Assembly (NCBI GenBank): GCA_902459845.2
Contig: CABPSV020000093.1
Coordinates: 1-30,749, forward strand
DNA from: Hepatocystis sp. ex Piliocolobus tephrosceles
Taxonomy: Eukaryota > Apicomplexa > Aconoidasida > Haemosporida > Plasmodiidae
Length of the DNA: 30,749 nt
Direction: 5' to 3'
Shown here piece by piece: positions 18,201 through 26,281 of this stretch. The translations under genes were made by a program, and so were the position numbers. Position 1 is the stretch's first letter, and every line of letters begins with the position of its first letter. Under the pieces are notes generated by a model. It made no database searches. It saw only the letters and a program-made list of their open reading frames with translations, and was not told the DNA's origin.

Positions 18201-18733
18201 CGTTACATTGTTTTTTTTTATTATATAAAATAAATACGGAAGAAATTAAAATATATAACTATGATGTTGTATACAGAATACATTTAATTTTTAATATATT
18301 TTATAAAAAAAAGGAAAATTATAAAAAAAAGGAAAATTATAAAAAAAAGGAAAATTATAAAAAAAAGGAAAATTATAAAAAAAAAGTTATAAAAACGGAT
18401 AGTGTCACTGGGACTACCGATACTGCTGCCGACACAATTAATAACACCACTGATAACGCCGTTGCTGGCACCATTGTAAATAAACAACTCGTACCAGCGT
18501 CAAATAATATTACTTCTTTTTTATGTACATATTATTTTAATACTTTTCAAATAAAACATAAAAGAAAAGAAATATTAACAAAAATAAAAAAAATATTATT
18601 ATGTATATATCATAGTTGTTCTACTCAAAAAGAATATTTTAACTTAATACATATATTTTCAAAGTATCCGCAAGAGTTTAAAGAGCATTCAAAAATGTTT
18701 CGGCGTTTTTCCCGCTTTAATTTAGTAGTGTAA
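15242..18733 (+). CDS. Large helical protein of unknown function (1163 residues)
   Basis: I do not recognise this protein. It is rich in I, L, F, Y, K and N and appears mostly alpha-helical, with blocks resembling HEAT/ARM-type solenoid helices (for example near residues 85-230, 560-650, 820-920 and 945-1010). No catalytic motif, zinc finger or signal peptide stands out. Cysteine pairs (CICC near residue 35, CCSIC near 945) are scattered and do not make a clear metal site. Low-complexity inserts include SLNSA units (about 455), a ten-copy MEHNPT/VEHNPT repeat (679-738), and KKKENY repeats (about 1021-1045) followed by a T/D/A-rich stretch. The start at 15242 gives MVDKIKSKLNNLNFLQICEY, a plausible amphipathic first helix. 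A scaffold or assembly role would fit a solenoid, but that is only a guess. Confidence 0.85.
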   Translation: MVDKIKSKLNNLNFLQICEYIDTEGENIEDIAQCICCHNIITSVKILEKCMYASNEKTRLNTLNKNVLEKLEEEMTKKDNHKLVVYIKEYVYLIYKLLIIFDKIKLKTNKLLLEIFNTFSMKLIIYYTEKKFVFKIIKSIVTTLNEKKNKIKKIYNSFFYDLQKHIYDLYCFIILPNFIFFNSLFIYLIANIYANTLDLSLDQTPCQQLIYILSQLNTFFKILFDYHDSGKSSNRINGSNNNRNNLSILCKIKKKNYNEEKKKDYVIYNDNNNSTKIIYKKCNWTYFFYQNINITFDTDIYWLKKNEYVQNYNSSNVNVNNFLLLLKILSPNFFIWVATKKGKKKKNKITKMNKKLQKFIPIEYFSECYKCNYYYIVEDACVYNYLKEGVNSFVFFYFLLLSINKMQLNMNKQIKKLLKKIFTNFSLFIFTRNDEATVTCDNPTNLTKTKLNSASLNSASLNSAALNRAAKKETSDIKEENYDDNGERKKQNLIKELLLSICTYKSNKEWQHEVNKANKIENMCKTNCYNLKNYYPFCSKIGSSVLSKSNNKIISIIKSLIIWGYLYPDNTDELNFFHLSNVFIFNNKMLSYYKKVETISEFLFKRNTFFIYNYTLFKNTYECKTLSNKYMDKFADFIFLLILHLVHAIVSNYHFFYDLGVVNESKDTKEQEEEPTSTMEHNPTVEHNPTVEHNPTMEHNPTVEHNPTMEHNPTVEHNPTMEHNPTVEHNLTVEHNPTVAYEQNVKPTPKTEHEVTTKSDSTLREQKQKKTYYKKTNGCCLKKRNKKQRTKQNSIFRKSITKIRFNGYDLFKKNIYLNDEQVEDFFNKLLFICFKLIKYPSKTFQNYSVYIISTLITKINIKKQYIQYIDNKNNLFLSFLNDDNTVGLYDTNNDYEYFYKDIIIKNYIYIKCKINKYLNSNLTNSVEKLLQICILKNQNKLLCCSICKHILIFFYFYPLLLPFVLNKYINILFFLIETNNINIILDSLHCFFLLYKINTEEIKIYNYDVVYRIHLIFNIFYKKKENYKKKENYKKKENYKKKENYKKKVIKTDSVTGTTDTAADTINNTTDNAVAGTIVNKQLVPASNNITSFLCTYYFNTFQIKHKRKEILTKIKKILLCIYHSCSTQKEYFNLIHIFSKYPQEFKEHSKMFRRFSRFNLVV
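17276..17455 (+). repeat. 18-bp coding repeat (M/V-EHNPT), 10 copies
   Basis: Ten in-frame units encode residues 679-738. ATG and GTG alternate at the first codon in an irregular pattern (M V V M V M V M V V), and the ninth copy has EHNLT. Other frames on both strands are also open, giving shadows. Confidence 0.94.
18305..18385 (+). repeat. 18-bp coding repeat (KKKENY), 4-5 copies
   Basis: In-frame A-rich units near the C-terminal third of the 1163-residue protein. Confidence 0.88.
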
Positions 18734-18966
18734 ATTAATGATTTTTTATGTATACATTCACAATTCTATTATTTGTACAAATTGGGATGGGGGAAATAGC
18801 AATTTTTTTTTTTTACTGTTGCTTCGGGCTGGTCATTGCTCCACTCGTTGATTTTGTGTTTGTTCTTGTTTATGTCCTGTTTCTGTTTTTTTTTGCGTGC
18901 CTTTTTTTGCTTGCCTTTTTTTGCTTACCTTTTTTTTTTTTGCTTTCCTTTTTTTTTTTTTTTTTT

Positions 18967-19002
<36 letters not shown>

Positions 19003-19042
19003 TTTTTTTTTTTTGCTTTTTTTTTTTTTTTTTTTTTTTTTT

Positions 19043-19137
19043 GCTTTCCTTTTTTTTTTTTGCTTTCCTTTTTTTTTTTTGCTTTCCTTTTTTTTTTTTG
19101 CTTTCCTTTTTTTTTTTTGCTTTCCTTTTTTTTTTGT
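19043..19137. repeat. 19-bp GCTTTCC-T12 repeat, 5 copies
   Basis: GCTTTCC recurs at 19043, 19062, 19081, 19100 and 19119, each followed by a T-run; irregular copies extend upstream to about 18890. The tract is almost pure pyrimidine on the plus strand. Confidence 0.92.
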
Positions 19138-19344
19138 TTTTACAACAGTTATGTCAAACGTTTAATAAAATATTGTTTAATAATTGTTTGTCTTTTTTGT
19201 AATTATTAATAAACTTAATTGTCAAATTGAGTTCAAAGAACACAAGTTTTCGTATAGACGTACTTTTTTTTACGTTGTTAATAATTTGTTTACTCTGCAT
19301 ATTTTTTTTTTTTTTTTTTTTTATTTATATATTCAAATATATAT

Positions 19345-19488
19345 GCAGCTATCAATGCAGCTATCTATGCAGCTATCAATGCAGCTATCAATGCAGCTAT
19401 CTATGCAGCTATCTATGCAGCTATCAATGCAGCTATCAATGCAGCTATCTATGCAGCTATCTATGCAGCTATCTATGCAGCTATATAT
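19345..19488. repeat. 12-bp GCAGCTATC(A/T)AT array, 12 copies, flanked by direct repeats
   Basis: Twelve units begin at 19345 and every 12 bp to 19477. The base after GCAGCTATC alternates between A and T in blocks. The same sequence, TATATTCAAATAT, borders both ends of the array. Confidence 0.94.
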
Positions 19489-19954
19489 TCAAATATGTAT
19501 AACACATACGCTTCATTTTTTTTTTTTTTTTTTTTTTTTGCATGTGTATTAATAGTGCTTACTGGTGCAATGTAAATAGAAATTAATAAACAAAATAATA
19601 AAAAAAATAATAAGGAAAAGGATAAATAAAATAAAAAAAATAAATTATTTGAATATATGCATTTATAGGTAATAAAATAAGTTAATATGAGTATGTAAAA
19701 AAAAAAAAAAAAATGCATGAACTATGACAATTGGATTACAGTTACATTATGACTAAGTCATGTTAACAATTTTATGTTTATAAATACACCCCTTATGGGT
19801 TTAGACAGTTTAAAATATTTAGTTTGAATGGAGAGCTTAACATAAATGCAACAGCAGAATATTAAAAAAAAAGGAACGTCTTTTTATAGGAGTAACTTAA
19901 TTAGTGCTGTGATTAGTGTTAATGGCTGGATTAATTTGAATCTATTATATATTC

Positions 19955-19987
<33 letters not shown>

Positions 19988-20300
19988 AGCACTAGCCAAT
20001 TATAAATAAAAAAAAAAAAAAAGTATATACGCCACACATGTACATAAAAATGAAGTAAACATTTAAATAAATAAAATAAAATAAGATGAAATAAAATGAA
20101 ATGAAATAAATAGAACAAAATGAAATAAAATAAAATAAGCAGATTGATAGGTAGATAGATAAAGAGCATAATAAAACAAAATAAATAATAGAATAGAAAA
20201 GATCATAATAAAATAAAAATATAAAAAATAGTACACTTTTTATTTTTTTTTTTTTCAATACACTTGAAAGTGCCTAAAATGATAAAAAAATTAAACAAAA

Positions 20301-20973
20301 ATGAAAAAACATATCATAATATTATTTTATTTTATTATAATTTTTAATCTTTTTTTAATAGTTAATGCAGTGGTCAAAAAAGACCTGCATGGAAGTTTTA
20401 AAAAAGGTAGTACGCATAATTATATATTTATATAACACTGTGTAAATCTACATTGTACATATACTTTGTCGCTCATACATTAATATATCCATATGTATAT
20501 ACATATAGGCCTGTAAATACATTAACCATTGGTTGCATGTGTTGTCACATATATATATATATATATATATGTGCGACTTACTAAACACTAACATGTTTTT
20601 GCATTTATACGTTTGTGTGTGTTTTTTTTTTTTTTTTTTTTTTTTTTAAGTAGGTAGACGAAATGATCCGGCGAAGAAAAAAGAAAAGGTTGAAATAATG
20701 AAGGACACAGGAAAATTGTCAAATATCGAATTAAAATCCAATTTCTTAAAAGTGCTTGGTACGTCATCGCTAATGCAACATAACCTTGGTATGATGGAAC
20801 GACCACCAATTTACAGACATGTATATAATATTCATGATTATAATGAAAACAATGGTGCTGTAGTACCCTTTGTTCTTTTTAGTATAGTAATTTTGTTTGT
20901 TTTATTTTTTATTTTTTATTTTATTGTAAAAAGTCAAGTAAAGCATATAAAATATATGCAAGATTCTGACTAA
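20301..20973 (+). CDS. Small secretory single-pass membrane protein, spliced, function unknown
   Basis: Exon 1 (ATG at 20301 to AAG at 20405) encodes MKKHIIILFYFIIIFNLFLI followed by VNAVVKKDLHGSFKK, a clear signal peptide. The last exon starts after the T-tract at 20648-20653 and runs to TAA at 20971-20973. It reads GRRNDPAKKKEKVEIMKDTG, ends an ectodomain of about 100 residues, then has a transmembrane helix (VPFVLFSIVILFVLFFIFYF) and a short tail KSQVKHIKYMQDSD. A direct splice from AAG|GTAGTA to the T-tract acceptor is out of frame. A 4-nt microexon (20509-20512, GCCT) with good flanking signals would repair the frame; the alternative is a weak donor GTTTTA inside exon 1. The mature protein would be about 120 residues. 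No export motif is obvious, so the cell or organelle surface is possible. I do not recognise the family. Confidence 0.72.
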
Positions 20974-22116
20974 AGACGTTTAAATAGCTCAACATTTGTA
21001 TTACTTTTATGTTAACATATGCTACTTTTTTTTTTTTTTTTTTTTTTTTTTCGGAATGTAGTTTTTTTTTACTATTTAAAAATAAAAAAATAAAAACATA
21101 AAAAAAAAATTATGTCATTATTTTCACAATTTTTTTTTTTTTTTTGTTATGCCTTTTTAAAAAATTATAAATATTGCTAACGACAAAAATTTAAAACCTA
21201 TAAATGTTAGGGTAAAACATTTTACACATTTCTTGTAACATAAAATCGTTACATTTTTGCGTATGTCCATTGTACAATGAACAAAAATTACATAATACAA
21301 ATCATTGATATTTTATGCATATGTATATACCTTGCCGTTTCAACGTATGCTCTACTTATTTGTTTATTTTACTTGTTTATTTGTTTGCTTATTTTTTTTT
21401 TTTTTTAACAAAGACTAAATGTGATTATTATATTTATTTTATTGAACCAATTCATTGTAAAATGAAACAAAAAAAAAAAAAAAAAAAGACAAGAAAAAAA
21501 TATTGTCTTTACGGATTTAAACAAAAAATATAGCAAGCACAATAGCGTGGATCAGGAGCAAAGACAAAAACGACAGAGGTGGAAAATAAAAAAAAAAAGT
21601 TAATTAAATCAAAAATAGTGACTACATTTTAAATTAAATCATAAAAAATAAAGAGTATTTTTATTGTACTGTCTCAGTTTTAATTATTATACAAAAAATA
21701 AAAAAAAATTGATGAATGAATTATATATATACAAAATTGGTAAATAAAAAGTTTAAATGAATAATAAAAGGTTTAAACAAAAAAAAAAAAAAAAAAAAAA
21801 AAAAAAACATTTTTACAAGTCAAAACGAATAACTTATTAACAAAAAGAAGCATATAAATTGCAACAATTTACGAAAATATAGAAACACAGAAAAAAAAAA
21901 AAAAAAAAACACATTTAAATGTACGATAACATATGTCATTATATTCTAATCAAGTACATGGGACTGCGTTAAGTACATATATATATATATGAGTAAAAAA
22001 AATAATGTAAATAATAATTTTATTTCTTTTGATAAGGAAATTATTATTTTTTTTTTTTTTTTTTTATTTATATAACATTATATAGCATTATATAGTAAAT
22101 ATAATGTGGTATGAAT
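20974..22116. other. Intergenic region between convergent genes
   Basis: About 1.14 kb shared by two 3' ends, rich in A- and T-runs (T at 21026-21051; A at 21470-21487, 21779-21807 and 21894-21909). One less AT-rich spot at 21530-21585 is described in the findings. No confident gene. Confidence 0.7.
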
Positions 22117-22863
22117 TTATTTTTGCTTAAACAAGTCCTTGGTTTTATTTAAAACGTCAATAGCGTCTGGTAAGATTTTATTTCTAATTATTTTTATATA
22201 TAACAACAAATTTTTTGACATTTTACTTAATATTAATGTATTATCTTGCAAATCATTTTTTTTTTTCATATTATTTAAAAAGTTTAGATCTTGTTCTATT
22301 AGATCAGCTAGGTGTTTGATTTCATTTTTAAAATTGTTTAAAAATTCTTGATTGTTTTCACATAATAATGTTAAACCATTTAATTGCGAAACATTAGTAC
22401 ACATAGTTGTGTAACGATTTGATATTTCATTAAAAGCATTTACCATATCTATTGCTTTTTGATCTATTGATAAACTTGGGTTAATAATACATTTTATTTC
22501 ATTTGTATATATAAAACAATTTTTACATAATTTTATTCTTATATATTTTAATTGATTATCTTTCATTATATCTATACTTTTAGAACAATTTACACAAAAT
22601 ATCTCTTCACATAATTCACAAAAACTTTTACTTGCATTTAATAAATAAATATGTTTTAAATTACTTTTACAATTTGCACAATATTCACTATCTTTTTTTT
22701 TTTTTTTTATTTCTTTAGCTTTTAAAAACAATTTCAAATCGTTTGAATTGTTATTAATCAAAATTCGTTTAAGCCAATCTTTTTGAGGATCAATTTCTTC
22801 TTTTGCAATTTCTCTTTTTTCAATAAAAGTTTCAGTGAGGTTAGTACATATTAAATCATTCAT
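22117..22863 (-). CDS. FYVE-like zinc-finger protein with coiled-coil C-terminus
   Basis: Eight cysteines are arranged as in FYVE-type fingers: C62-x2-C65-x16-C82-x2-C85-x4-C90-x2-C93-x19-C113-x2-C116, with FCELCEEIFCVNCSKS in the middle and IRIKLCKNCF at the end (compare the FYVE ending RVCxxCY). The basic R(R/K)HHCR motif that grips phosphatidylinositol 3-phosphate is not present; ASKSFCELC stands in its place. Residues about 125-248 look like helices or coiled coil. Haemosporidians have a known FYVE and coiled-coil protein (FCP) involved in food-vacuole traffic; this gene has a similar plan, but the missing basic motif argues that it may be another protein. A role at endosomal or vacuolar membranes is inference. 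The ATG at 22863 follows A-rich leader DNA. No intron is needed. Confidence 0.68.
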   Translation of the reverse strand: MNDLICTNLTETFIEKREIAKEEIDPQKDWLKRILINNNSNDLKLFLKAKEIKKKKKDSEYCANCKSNLKHIYLLNASKSFCELCEEIFCVNCSKSIDIMKDNQLKYIRIKLCKNCFIYTNEIKCIINPSLSIDQKAIDMVNAFNEISNRYTTMCTNVSQLNGLTLLCENNQEFLNNFKNEIKHLADLIEQDLNFLNNMKKKNDLQDNTLILSKMSKNLLLYIKIIRNKILPDAIDVLNKTKDLFKQK

Positions 22864-22892
22864 TTTGCTTTGACTAACTTTTTTATTTTACC

Positions 22893-22956
22893 TTTTTTAC
22901 CTTTTTTACACCTTTTTTACCTTTTTTACACCTTTTTTACCTTTTTTACCTTTTTT
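22893..22956. repeat. T6 tracts spaced 9-11 bp, upstream of the FYVE-like gene
   Basis: T6 tracts start at 22893, 22902, 22913, 22922, 22933, 22942 and 22951, separated by ACC or ACACC; longer T-runs follow to about 23009. The array begins 30 bases upstream of the start codon on the minus strand. Confidence 0.9.
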
Positions 22957-23799
22957 ACCTTTTTTTTTTTTTTTACCTTTTTTTTTTTTTTACCTTTTTT
23001 TTTTTTTTACAATTTAATATTATATATTTTTAACTATATTTTATGTTACTTGTGTGTTTAATCATAACATATGTATGAATAAAATGCTTAAATATACATA
23101 AAACGTGTTTTTAAATAGTTTTATAAAAAAGGGAAAAAAAAAAAATAATTGGCAGTGTTATTTATTACCACAACTACAACTACAACTACAACTACAACTA
23201 CCACGATCACTATCAATACTACAGTTGTTTATTATTACTATTAATATTCATAGGAAAAACAATGCAATTGTCAAACTATGGCTACGATAAATACATTAAG
23301 CATTAATACATTTTTTTTTTTTTTTTTTTTTCAATTTTACGTTCTTTTATTTTCATAAATAAGAGCTGAAATGCGGGATTAAGCACTATTAACAATTACT
23401 CTTGCGTACTCTTAAAAAAAAGTATATTACTGTTAATTCCAACGCACATGCACGCACGCATATATGTATATATATATATATGCACTTATGTATATAGCTA
23501 GCTAAATAAATATCCTCATAAAATTATTACAAAAATGTTAAAAAAAAAAGTTTTATAGTAACTCTACTTAATTGTTGAATGAATATATTTAGCTGATGAA
23601 TTTATTAAATTAGTAGATATATAGATATGTATATATTTTAAACTTAAGAGGTAATCACTAAAAAAAAAACTATTTAATTTGGAAGATTTATTACCCTTAC
23701 ATTTTAATTAAAAAGGCTAAGTCAATTTTTAATAAAATATTAATATGTTTAAACCTTTTGTTTAAGTTTTTTTTTTCCTCCCCCATAACAATAATATAT

Positions 23800-24087
23800 A
23801 AGCGTTTATACAAGCGTTTATCCAAGCGTTTATACAAGCGTTTATCCAAGCGTTTATACAAGCGTTTATCCAAGCGTTTATACAAGCGTTTATCCAAGCG
23901 TTTATCCAAGCGTTTATACAAGCGTTTATCCAAGCGTTTATACAAGCGTTTATACAAGCGTTTATACAAGCGTTTATACAAGCGTTTATACAAGCGTTTA
24001 TACAAGCGTTTACCTAAGCGTTTATACAAACGTGTACACAAACGTTTATCTAAGCGTTTATACAAACGTGTACACAAACGTATATAA
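23800..24087. repeat. 12-bp AAGCGTTTATAC/AAGCGTTTATCC array, about 24 copies
   Basis: Twelve-base units repeat with TAC/TCC variation; the last units are AAACGTGTACAC-type. Both strands are open and read KRLY/KRLS or KRLY/KRLD repeats. Given the location and lack of any other protein-like sequence, I treat it as a non-coding minisatellite. Confidence 0.92.
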
Positions 24088-24204
24088 ATCGTTATCAATG
24101 TTTATTGTACATATTTTTTGTTTTAAATTAGTGCTTAGATAAGCACGTTCTTCTATGTTCGATATTTGCTAATTGCTTCTTCTTTATTATATATACAGCG
24201 AAAA

Positions 24205-24244
<40 letters not shown>

Positions 24245-24844
24245 TCAGCATTTTATATAACGTTTAATATAATGTTGCCGTTTAATACATAAATAGCTAA
24301 AAAGAATATTTAAAATTTAAAATTTTGTTATGTTTTTCTTTCTTTTGTGTTTATTACAGTTTTTTTTTTTGTCATAATTTTTTATATTATTTTTTTTTAT
24401 TACTTCAGTTGGTAAATAGAGTTGCGCGATTTTTTTTTTATTAATAATACTTTTAGTACATGTTATAAATATATATATATATATATATATGTATATATTC
24501 TTTATGTAAAATGTTCTAACACAAAACATATACGTTAACATGTCTCATATATTTTTTTTAGCACATTTGCAAGTATAATATATATATATATATATATATA
24601 CAACATTTTTATTTTTTATATTATAAAAAACAGAATTCCCTTTAAAAAAAAAATAAAAAAAAATAGTAAATGTTAAAGTGTAACGTGCGTGATTAAAAAA
24701 AAAAAGGTAAAAAGAAAAACGCTAACTAATATATTTTTAAAAGCTGCTGTCACACAACGTTCTTTTTTTTTTTTTTTTTCTGTTTTTGTCAGTATACGTA
24801 ACACAATTTTATTTACATACACAAATGTATTTGCTAGTTTAAAA

Positions 24845-24876
<32 letters not shown>

Positions 24877-24990
24877 ATATAGTATAATATATATGTGTAT
24901 GTTAAGGTTCATTTTTCAAATTGCCTTATCATTTATTACCATCTATGAACGCACGTTTCCTTTTTTTATTTTTTATTTCTTTTCATTTCT

Positions 24991-25050
24991 TTTTTTTTCA
25001 TTTTTTTTCATTTTTTTTCATTTTTTTTCATTTTTTTTCATTTTTTTTCA
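24991..25050. repeat. Exact 10-bp TTTTTTTTCA repeat, 6 copies
   Basis: Six perfect units; less regular T-rich copies precede it from about 24961. The T8 tracts are in phase with the DNA helix. Confidence 0.93.
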
Positions 25051-25600
25051 TTTGCTTTACTTTTTTTTTTTTTTGTTTACAGTTCACAGCAATGTTTTAA
25101 AAGAAACCTGTGCTCACCGCATATACGATATACAATTAAAAACTTGTGTTAAAAATTATATGTGTATATGTCATTTGTATGATCTTTATATTGTTATTTT
25201 TTTTTTTTTTTTTCAGTATAATATTAACTTTAATATATCCATATGTGCGAGCTTATATATGTATATATAGACGTAAGTATCCATTTTCAATTTACTGATT
25301 AACAATTTTAAGCTAAAAGATATAACAAAGTTAAATTTTTGCTTTATTGAAGGAAAAAAAGAAAGAAAGAAAAATGCACATGTAATACAAGATATAGATT
25401 GAAAACGCCATACGTATATGTGTGTATAATTGCATAAACATAAGCATAAACATATATATATATATATGTACCCGTGTGTACCTAAGACTTACAAAAACAA
25501 GTTAAACTAAACAAACAACTAAGGTGCTAAAATCTTATTATCATGGACACAGTAACGATTTGCTATATTACTAAACATAACAATTAAAACAACAAAAAAA

Positions 25601-25770
25601 TTTGACATAATTTGACATAATTTGACATAATTTGACATAATTTGACATAATTTGACATAATTTGACATAATTTGACATAATTTGACATAATTTGACATAA
25701 TTTGACATAATTTGACATAATTTGACATAATTTAACATATTTTGGCATAATTTGACATAATTTGACATAA
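25601..25770. repeat. Exact 10-bp TTTGACATAA array, 17 copies
   Basis: Seventeen adjacent 10-bp units, of which only those at 25731 and 25741 are altered. Each junction forms AATTT, so an A/T tract repeats once per helical turn over 170 bp. Minus-strand frames through it (SNYVKLCQIM repeats) are shadows. Confidence 0.95.
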
Positions 25771-26156
25771 TTTGAAAATTAAAATCCTTAAAAAACAAAG
25801 AAAACAAAGAAAACAAAGAAAAAATATCCGAATTAATACTTAACTAAAACAACAAAATTTTAAGTAACTTAAAAAAAAAAAAAAAATGTATAGAAGTTAT
25901 AGTTAAACAATATTGCAGATGTTACCATAAAAGGCAATTACATAAAAAAAAAAAAAAAAATACCATGCTATTTATATTACACATAAATGAAATAAAAAAA
26001 AAAAAAAAATAAAGAAAAAAAAAAAAAAAAAATGTACCTTGTTTAAACAACTTTGTCAATACATTAGTTACTGCATGTCAATAATTGTTACTACATGTGT
26101 CTATCTGTTGCAAAACCAAGTTACTGCTTATTAATAAAACATTATTAGTACGTTGT

Positions 26157-26191
<35 letters not shown>

Positions 26192-26281
26192 TATATTACA
26201 TAATAAAATTCTTTTTGTAAATAAAAAAAGAAAACGCAAAAAACTGTTTTTTAAAATTTATACAATTGCTTTTTTTGAAAG

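Larger units (their letters stand above)
18734..20300. other. Intergenic region with T-rich and CAGCTAT minisatellites
   Basis: About 1.57 kb. After the stop come T-rich DNA with TTGC/TTTCC spacers (18885-19140), a CAGCTAT array (19345-19488), T- and A-runs, a less AT-rich island (19725-19945, see findings), and ATAAAATAAAATGAA-type repeats (20064-20220). Phenylalanine-rich frames here are artefacts of poly(T). Confidence 0.72.
22864..26281. other. 3.4-kb divergent intergenic region rich in phased repeats
   Basis: This region separates the divergent FYVE-like and 1436-residue genes, so both promoters should lie in it. It has 10-bp phased T/A-tract arrays (22893-22956, 24991-25050, 25601-25770), a short ACAACT repeat (about 23170-23200), the 12-bp AAGCGTTTATAC array (23800-24087), (TA)n tracts, long T- and A-runs, and a stretch with several splice-acceptor-like sites (24760-25275, see findings). 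TAGCTAGCTA at about 23497 is a short palindromic element. No confident gene. Confidence 0.7.

Noticed and set aside
18748..19209. Phenylalanine-rich frames in the T-rich spacer
   Set aside because: Translation of poly(T) with GCTTTCC spacers; open in all three frames and without domains.
23697..24098. 133-codon minus-strand and 109-codon plus-strand KRLY-repeat frames
   Set aside because: Both strands are open equally over the array, and the non-repeat ends are short and low-complexity, so I treat it as non-coding DNA despite its interest.
25519..25816. SNYVKLCQIM-repeat frames on the minus strand
   Set aside because: The 10-bp unit cycles through all frames, giving a 30-bp (10-residue) pattern; it is not a plausible protein.
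22864..26281. Centromere
   Set aside because: The region is AT-rich and repetitive, but it holds CG-containing and complex segments and is not a uniform 2-kb tract of near-pure A/T like Plasmodium centromeres.
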